Assembly: GCA_024227565.1 (NCBI GenBank) | Contig: JAAEUE010000311.1 | Coordinates: forward strand, 1-47,956 | Length of the DNA stretch: 47,956 nt | Source of the DNA: Alphaproteobacteria bacterium | GTDB taxonomy: Bacteria > Pseudomonadota > Alphaproteobacteria > Rhizobiales > CAJQND01 | Direction: 5' to 3' | In this document: one piece after another, positions 43,215-47,956 of the stretch | Position numbering within the stretch: position 1 is the first letter of the stretch | Layout of the letters: each line of letters starts with the position of its first letter | Translations under genes and position numbers: made by a program | The notes under the pieces: model-generated | What the model was told of the DNA's origin: nothing | The model's database searches: none | What the model saw: only the letters and a program-made list of their open reading frames with translations

Positions 43215-44435
43215 TCAGGCAACATCTTTGACCAGCTTGGCCGAGGGGCAGTTGAAGTTCGCTGGCCATGGCAGTGGGCGCGACGAGACATTCCCGGTTG
43301 CCAGATATTGCGCGATGATGTCAGCCCCGCATTCGCTCGGCTTGCGCGCGCCGAAATCTGCGAATGTGTAGGCGAAGCGCTCCTGTTGGATGGGCAGATA
43401 ATGCTCGCCATGGCTCTGCGCCAACCGCAAGGCGCCGGCTAGGTCATCAAGATTGCGCACCACCGGGCCAAAATGCCAGCTGGCATAGGAGGGGTCGTTG
43501 AAATAGTCGACATCGTGGGCATTGAGGAATGCAAACGGGCGCGGCCGCCTGATGAACTCATAAATTTGCGACGAGGCATCGCCCAGGTAGATGTCGGCCG
43601 CGTTCAAATAGCTCATGTCGCAAGAGCGCCTGCTGCCGCGATCGATGAGCACATTTGGCGTGTTCCGGTATTTCCGTGGCAGGTGAGCGCCCTTGCCCCA
43701 GGGGCGTTTGAAGAGCAGCACGTGCGGGGCGAAGATCAGGTTGTAGTCCGGGCTGTTGTAGAAGAAATCCAAAACCTTCCGCCCCATTTTCCACCAGGAT
43801 GACAGATCGCGGCGGTGATGGGGGTTGTAGAGCACGGTCGGCCGGTTGTTCTGGAAATAGCGTTCCGGCTGGGCGGGCGCGGCGTTGTTGGTGACTTCAA
43901 ATTTTGTGTAGCCGGAAACGGCCAACTTCTCGGCCTCCACATGTCCGTCTTGCACCAGCTCGGTCGCATATTTCTCACCCGGCGCCAGGACCATGTCGAA
44001 GTCTCTCATCCGGTCATCGAAAGAGCCCAGTCCGCGTTGATCTCCTGCGCCGTGGCTGACACGGATCAATTTCAGGTCCTGGAGCTGAGGGATGCGCCGC
44101 AATTGGGTGGTGTTGGTTTCCGGCACCACGAGTGCGTTGAATGCACTCCAGAGCGCTGTGTTTTCAAACAGGGTCATAAATTTGCGGGAAAACAGGAAGC
44201 GCGACGCCAATGGGTCGGTCAACTTTGAGAGAGCTGAAAGCTGCAGCTTTACGAAGTCGACTTTGTGTCCCAGATAGGAACGCCCAATCTGCTCTGCGAA
44301 CGAAAGCTGATCTTCGCCGGGGGACAGGATGAGCACTTGGAAATTCGGGTGACGCAAAGAAAGCTGGAAAGCGTAGGGCACCACATGCGGCACCTGGTGA
44401 ACGTCATAATGATTGAGCAGAAAAGCAATTTTCAT
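43215..44435 (-). CDS. Glycosyltransferase-like protein (GT-B / CDP-glycerol transferase-like)
   Basis: The 406-residue cytoplasmic protein has a Rossmann start (KIAFLLNHYDVHQVPHVVPY) and a second domain with LYNPHHRRDLSSWWKM, YNLIFAPHVLLFKRPWGKG, DMSYLNAADIYLGDASSQIY and RPFAFLNAHDVDYFNDP. The last two segments are like the nucleotide-binding part of GT-B and TagF/CDP-glycerol glycerophosphotransferase proteins. It may build a surface polysaccharide or polyol phosphate. No other capsule gene is near. The ATG at 44435 gives the full Rossmann start. The call at family level is moderately sure; the substrate is not known. Confidence 0.6.
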   Translation of the reverse strand: MKIAFLLNHYDVHQVPHVVPYAFQLSLRHPNFQVLILSPGEDQLSFAEQIGRSYLGHKVDFVKLQLSALSKLTDPLASRFLFSRKFMTLFENTALWSAFNALVVPETNTTQLRRIPQLQDLKLIRVSHGAGDQRGLGSFDDRMRDFDMVLAPGEKYATELVQDGHVEAEKLAVSGYTKFEVTNNAAPAQPERYFQNNRPTVLYNPHHRRDLSSWWKMGRKVLDFFYNSPDYNLIFAPHVLLFKRPWGKGAHLPRKYRNTPNVLIDRGSRRSCDMSYLNAADIYLGDASSQIYEFIRRPRPFAFLNAHDVDYFNDPSYASWHFGPVVRNLDDLAGALRLAQSHGEHYLPIQQERFAYTFADFGARKPSECGADIIAQYLATGNVSSRPLPWPANFNCPSAKLVKDVA

Positions 44436-44764
44436 TTTCGATCCCGATTCAAATGTCCCGCACCGACTTGCGAAACGTAAGCCCGGCTGGGTCGTTGATG
44501 TGCTTCCAGTAGAGCTTCAAATGGGGCCGCAAAGTGTGTGTGCGCATACAACAGAATTGAATTCATTGTGATGCTGAGTGACCTCACTGCTGACACTCTT
44601 TTTGTCCTCAGGGGTGAGGCATCTCAACCCGGCGTGCTGCACAGAAATTGCCTTACGGGTGCCCAAGTGTTGCCGCGGTTCGGGTGTCTAAGGGGGCCAT
44701 GTACTGGGCCGCATCAGCTCAAAAATCGCTGTAGCGGCACCTGATTTCTACAAGGACAAGAAAA
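44436..44764. other. Divergent intergenic region
   Basis: These 329 bases separate the glycosyltransferase-like gene (minus) and the DUF992 gene (plus). A short open frame at 44538-44744 has no family resemblance and no ribosome binding site. I see no RNA gene, repeat or clear promoter. ACAAGGACAAGAAAA just before 44765 gives the DUF992 gene a modest ribosome binding site. Confidence 0.45.
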
Positions 44765-45244
44765 ATGAAACTGGGGCGCGTGACCGGGTATGCCCTGCTT
44801 GCGGCAGGCGTGCTGATAACAGTCGCAGGTGCGGCAAAGGCCGACATAAAGGTTGGTGTTCTGAAGTGTCAGATTGAATCCGGCTTTGGCTACATCATCG
44901 GCTCTTCAAAGGAGCTCTCCTGCCGCTTTGAACGCGCTGGCGGCTTGAACGAGCATTATGCCGGCAAGATCATCAAAATTGGCGCTGACGTCGGCTTTGC
45001 CGGCAAAGGCAACCTCATCTGGGCGGTGTTTGCGCCGTCGAATGATGTGGACTATGGCGCGCTCAGCGGCACCTATGTGGGCGCCGCGGCAGAAGCCTCC
45101 GCAGGCGTTGGCCTTGGCGCCAACGTTCTGATTGGCGGCTGGCAGCGCTCGGTGAACCTGCAACCGGTCAGCGTCTCGGCCCACACCGGCTTTAATGCCG
45201 CCGGCGGCTTCGGCGCATTTATGCTGACCGGGGTCGGCAAGTAA
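44765..45244 (+). CDS. DUF992 domain exported protein
   Basis: The 159-residue protein has a signal peptide (cleavage near AKA, before DIKVGV) and the DUF992 pattern: LKCQIESGFGYIIGSSKELS, CRFERAGGLNEHYAGKI, and a glycine/alanine-rich second half (YVGAAAEASAGVGLGANVLI) ending in a beta segment. Two cysteines probably form a disulfide. The family is common in Rhizobiales and has no known function; a periplasmic or outer-membrane location is expected. Its stop is three bases from the stop of the convergent PhyH-type gene. Confidence 0.88.
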   Translation: MKLGRVTGYALLAAGVLITVAGAAKADIKVGVLKCQIESGFGYIIGSSKELSCRFERAGGLNEHYAGKIIKIGADVGFAGKGNLIWAVFAPSNDVDYGALSGTYVGAAAEASAGVGLGANVLIGGWQRSVNLQPVSVSAHTGFNAAGGFGAFMLTGVGK

Positions 45245-45246
45245 CT

Positions 45247-46086
45247 TCAGGCAGGTCCCTGCGCTGCCCCATCGTACATCGCGTCATTCTGCGTGTGCAG
45301 GATGTGCTGGTGCCAGGCAATTGCCTTCTCATCCATATCGGCAGCGGGTGGGGGCACCTGCTCGAAATGTCCGAACTTGTCTTCACCGCGCACCAGAATG
45401 GCGAAGTCCTTCTTCGCCACCACCTGGCGCATGTGCGGTGCCAGATAGTTGATCACCAGGCCAACCCGGCGCTCATCTGACCGGTTGGGCGCCGAGGCGT
45501 GCAGCAGCCGGCCATGGTGCAGGGAGAGCTGACCAGGCTTCAGCGGCACCTGGACTGTGTCTTCGTCCGCAATCTCCACAAGGGCTTCCTGTCCGCGGGT
45601 GAGGAAGTTCGCATCGTCGAAGGTGTCCTTGTGCTCCAGCATCTGGCCGGTGTGGGAACCGGGCACGAACCGCATGCAGCCGTTCTCCTCGGTCACCGGC
45701 CCAAGAGCCAGCCAGGCGCTGACGAGCGCATCCTTGTCCAAGCCCCAATATTTGAGATCCTGGTGCCAGCTCACATAGCTTTCGGTGTGCGGTTCCTTGA
45801 TGAAAAAGGTTGAGCCCCAGACCATGATGTTTGGGCCGATGATGGCCTCCACCGCATCCAGAATGCGCGGCGTGCGCACGATTTCATCGGCAAACTTGAA
45901 GATCACATGGGGGTAGTTGAGCTGGGTCTTGTTGCCCAGAGACTGGCCTTCGGCTTCGGTTTCCAGCCGCTCCAGCTGGGCGCGGTAGTCCATCGCCTTT
46001 TCTGGGCTCATGGCATCGATGGGAAAGCAGTAGCCGTCTTCGTTGAAACGCTCAGAAACGTGGGCTTTGTCGATCGGTGGCTGCAT
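45247..46086 (-). CDS. Phytanoyl-CoA dioxygenase (PhyH) family protein
   Basis: The 279-residue Fe(II)/2-oxoglutarate enzyme has the iron ligands His108-x-Asp110 (SWHQDLKYWGLD) and His196 (LLHASAPNRSD), with a downstream arginine (Arg206/207) for 2-oxoglutarate. The presence of Asp at the second position rules out the halogenase form, in which it is Ala or Gly. ENGCMRFVPGSHTGQ is typical. Relatives hydroxylate fatty acyl, ectoine-like or natural-product substrates. It is divergent from the racemase-like gene across 140 bases and may share its control region. Confidence 0.9.
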   Translation of the reverse strand: MQPPIDKAHVSERFNEDGYCFPIDAMSPEKAMDYRAQLERLETEAEGQSLGNKTQLNYPHVIFKFADEIVRTPRILDAVEAIIGPNIMVWGSTFFIKEPHTESYVSWHQDLKYWGLDKDALVSAWLALGPVTEENGCMRFVPGSHTGQMLEHKDTFDDANFLTRGQEALVEIADEDTVQVPLKPGQLSLHHGRLLHASAPNRSDERRVGLVINYLAPHMRQVVAKKDFAILVRGEDKFGHFEQVPPPAADMDEKAIAWHQHILHTQNDAMYDGAAQGPA

Positions 46087-46226
46087 GGCTCTACCTCCAG
46101 GAAATCTGATATTCGACCTTTACCAATAGTTCCCGGCGCGGAAAGACAAAAAATATCACCATTCCAATGCCTGGACCTGCGGGCCGTTTACAGACAGATT
46201 GGTTGGGACCTTGGAAGGACGCCCCC

Positions 46227-47027
46227 ATGCCTCAAAGCAATCTCATCAGCCCGCAGAAGCGCTACAGCGCCTACACCGGATTTGTGACCACGCCGCGCTA
46301 TTTCGACGATTCGGTGCAGAAGTTTCTCGAGGTCGCGCCCAAGGGCGTTGGCGCCATGCAGCGGGTGAACAACATTGCCTCCTATAAATATGAGCCTGGC
46401 CAGCGCGCTTCCAATTTTGACTTGCTGGAAGAATCCGCCGTTTGTCTGGGCGAGTGCTTTTGCACCGTGGTGGGCCAGGCGGGCACCAACTGGGTGCACT
46501 GCAACGGCACCACGCCCGATGAGATTGAAGCCATTTGCGACAAAATTAGCGAGAAGGCCAATGCGCGCTTCTTGATGGCCGGCCACTGCATCGTCATGGC
46601 CCTGCGCGAGCTGGGCGCAAAGAAGGTCACGGTGGCCAACGGCTATTACCGGGAAGACTGGAAGAACGGCATCAACCGTTATCTGGAGCAGGCCGGCTTT
46701 GAGGTGCTCTATGGCGGCAACGTTGTCGACCAGGGGCTCTATCCCAGCCTTGAGGCGCAGATTGAGCTTGAGGATGCCACCCATTGGGACTATCCGCCCG
46801 GCGATGTGATGAAGGCCTGCGTTATGGCGCACGAGGCGGCGCCCCAGGCCGACGCGGTGGTGCAAACCGGGTCGGGCTTTCGCGTTACACCGCATATGGA
46901 GGAGATCGAAGGCATGACGGGCAAACCGCTGGTGCCCTCGGACACGGCGCTGTTCTGGGCCATGCTGAAGGAGCTCGATCTCGGCGTGCCCATCCGCGGT
47001 CATGGCCATTTGCTGGGAACTCTTTGA
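46227..47027 (+). CDS. Asp/Glu racemase / maleate isomerase-like protein
   Basis: The 266-residue protein appears to have the two-domain Asp/Glu racemase fold shared with maleate isomerase and arylmalonate decarboxylase: AKKVTVANGYYREDWKNGIN, RYLEQAGFEVLYGGNVVDQG and ALFWAMLKELDL match the second half. The usual second-half catalytic Cys position reads VVQTGSGFRV, without Cys. Candidate N-half cysteines are Cys73, Cys77, Cys79 and Cys92. The chemistry may therefore differ. The ATG at 46227 follows GGAAGGACGCCCCC. The sulfotransferase-like gene starts two bases after its stop, so the two are coupled. Confidence 0.65.
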   Translation: MPQSNLISPQKRYSAYTGFVTTPRYFDDSVQKFLEVAPKGVGAMQRVNNIASYKYEPGQRASNFDLLEESAVCLGECFCTVVGQAGTNWVHCNGTTPDEIEAICDKISEKANARFLMAGHCIVMALRELGAKKVTVANGYYREDWKNGINRYLEQAGFEVLYGGNVVDQGLYPSLEAQIELEDATHWDYPPGDVMKACVMAHEAAPQADAVVQTGSGFRVTPHMEEIEGMTGKPLVPSDTALFWAMLKELDLGVPIRGHGHLLGTL

Positions 47028-47029
47028 TC

Positions 47030-47761
47030 ATGACGCCGATCCTGGCGCTCTGGGCGATCCCCCGCTCCACGTCCACGGCTTTTGAGTGGATGATGCGCCA
47101 GCGCGGCGACCACGTATGCCATCACGAACCGTTTGGCGAGGCCTGGTACAGGGGCGAAGACAGGCTGTGCCCACGCGAAACCAGTGAGCAGGTCAAGCCG
47201 GGGCTAACGTTCCAGTCGGTTTGGCGCACGCTTCAAGAGGGTGCGGCCGCTGAGCGGCTCTTCATGAAGGACTTCCCGCATTACATCATGCACATGGTGG
47301 ACGAGGAATTCCTGGCCCGTTTCACCCATTCCTTCCTGATCCGCACCCCGGAGAAGATGCTGCCGTCCATGTTCAAGAACTGGCCGGACTTTGAGATTGC
47401 CGAAACCGGGTATGCCGAGCAACGTGAACTGTTCGACCGGGTCTGCCAACGCGACGGCAAGGCGCCGGCTGTGGTGGATTCAGATGATTTGCTGGATGAT
47501 CCCGCCGCCACGTCGCAGGCCTGGTGTGAAGCGGTGGGCATTCGGTTCATGCCGGATGCTTTGAACTGGGAGCCCGGCGAGCGCAAGCAGATGAGCTGGT
47601 ACGATGGCGGGTCATGGCACGCCAATCTGGAAGCCTCCACCGGGCTGAAGCGCCAGAAGCGCGATTATGTTTCGGTTGATCACAACGATCACCTGAAGCG
47701 GGCTTACGAGGTGTGCCAGCCCCACTATGAGGCGATTTACCGGCATAGGCTTGGAGGCTGA
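47030..47761 (+). CDS. Sulfotransferase-like family protein
   Basis: The 243-residue cytoplasmic protein begins LALWAIPRSTSTAFEWMM, where PRSTSTA is a PAPS 5'-phosphosulfate-loop-like motif (residues 11-17). A later FLIRTPEKMLPSM resembles the 3'-phosphate-binding RxP....S segment. Together they suggest transfer of sulfate from PAPS, or a related P-loop role. It follows the racemase-like gene by two bases and is on the same strand. The substrate is unknown. The alternative is a non-catalytic relative, since active-site residues are not obvious by eye. Confidence 0.72.
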   Translation: MTPILALWAIPRSTSTAFEWMMRQRGDHVCHHEPFGEAWYRGEDRLCPRETSEQVKPGLTFQSVWRTLQEGAAAERLFMKDFPHYIMHMVDEEFLARFTHSFLIRTPEKMLPSMFKNWPDFEIAETGYAEQRELFDRVCQRDGKAPAVVDSDDLLDDPAATSQAWCEAVGIRFMPDALNWEPGERKQMSWYDGGSWHANLEASTGLKRQKRDYVSVDHNDHLKRAYEVCQPHYEAIYRHRLGG

Positions 47762-47820
47762 GGGCCCCCACAACTTCCTGCCCCCCTGCATCGTCTCCTA
47801 CCTTTGCTTCTTTCTCCCGC

Positions 47821-47840
47821 ATCCCTGCGAAAGCAGGGAT
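47821..47840. repeat. Dispersed hairpin repeat, copy C (first stem only)
   Basis: ATCCCTGC-gaaa-GCAGGGAT is a perfect 8-bp stem with GAAA loop, two compensated base changes from the first stem of copies A and B. The second half of the element is not recognisable in the remaining 116 bases. It lies 60 bases after the sulfotransferase-like gene and may act as its 3' hairpin. No gene is seen from 47762 to the window end. Confidence 0.6.
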
Positions 47841-47956
47841 CCATGCGATCCACCCACACGCTCAGAGCAATGGGCCCCTATGTGTCTAAGATTTGCTATG
47901 GATGATGCGGGAAGGAGACTGTTGGGCCCCTGGTCCTTTTGAGACCGTAAGCAGGC

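Noticed and set aside
44538..44744. A 68-codon open frame in the gap before DUF992
   Set aside because: No ribosome binding site, no familiar sequence and poor composition for this genome.
1..47956. CRISPR array, prophage, integron or toxin-antitoxin pair
   Set aside because: No regularly spaced repeats, phage structural genes, integrase or paired small toxin/antitoxin genes were seen.

Overview
The window reads as chromosomal DNA of an alphaproteobacterium, most likely near the Hyphomicrobiales (Rhizobiales). The pointers are a usg homologue, a UPF0262 protein beside hisD, a DUF2948 protein beside murA, a DUF992 secreted protein, an ArsR-methyltransferase fusion and GC-rich coding sequence. 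About 46 protein genes and one tRNA (Phe) can be supported. The only mobile DNA seen is the first 26 codons of an IS1182-type transposase at the left edge. A small dispersed hairpin repeat occurs three times.

Layout. 1-5.1 kb: IS fragment, usg, an EamA transporter, a transglutaminase-like protein and a large old-yellow-enzyme-type flavoprotein. 5.3-8.9 kb: a minus-strand operon of ArsR-methyltransferase, class V PLP enzyme and aromatic amino acid decarboxylase. 9.1-12.2 kb: an envelope lipid-transport cluster of MlaA followed by three divergent MlaC-like proteins. 12.2-13.9 kb: ettA. 14.0-16.4 kb: a small membrane protein, a Tes/MJ0619-like radical SAM enzyme and a short Lgt-like membrane protein; the last two genes overlap. 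16.5-24.6 kb: seven minus-strand genes in a row (a 2-oxoacid:ferredoxin oxidoreductase module, a TauD-type dioxygenase, and an exported set of amidohydrolase, YtkA-like protein and MauG-like di-heme enzyme).

24.8-31.5 kb: an exported pentapeptide-repeat protein, two 279-residue universal stress proteins flanking a frameshifted adenylate cyclase/TPR gene, and an exported S9 peptidase. 31.6-39.7 kb: mostly housekeeping genes on the minus strand (glnS, an isolated mlaF-like ATPase gene, tRNA-Phe, yacG, maf, a low-molecular-weight phosphatase, UPF0262, hisD, DUF2948, murA). 40.1-43.2 kb: a complete polar amino acid ABC transporter. 43.2-47.8 kb: a glycosyltransferase-like protein, DUF992, a PhyH-type dioxygenase, an Asp/Glu racemase-like protein and a sulfotransferase-like protein.

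The best candidates for undescribed biology are the Lgt-like/radical SAM pair, which has a perfect inverted repeat in front of it and may modify a membrane lipid or lipoprotein, and the exported amidohydrolase/YtkA/MauG-like set behind the Kor operon. The MlaA plus triple MlaC cluster, which lacks its inner-membrane partners locally, and the terminal PhyH/racemase/sulfotransferase group are weaker candidates. All functional statements come from reading translated sequence and recalling families; no database search was run.
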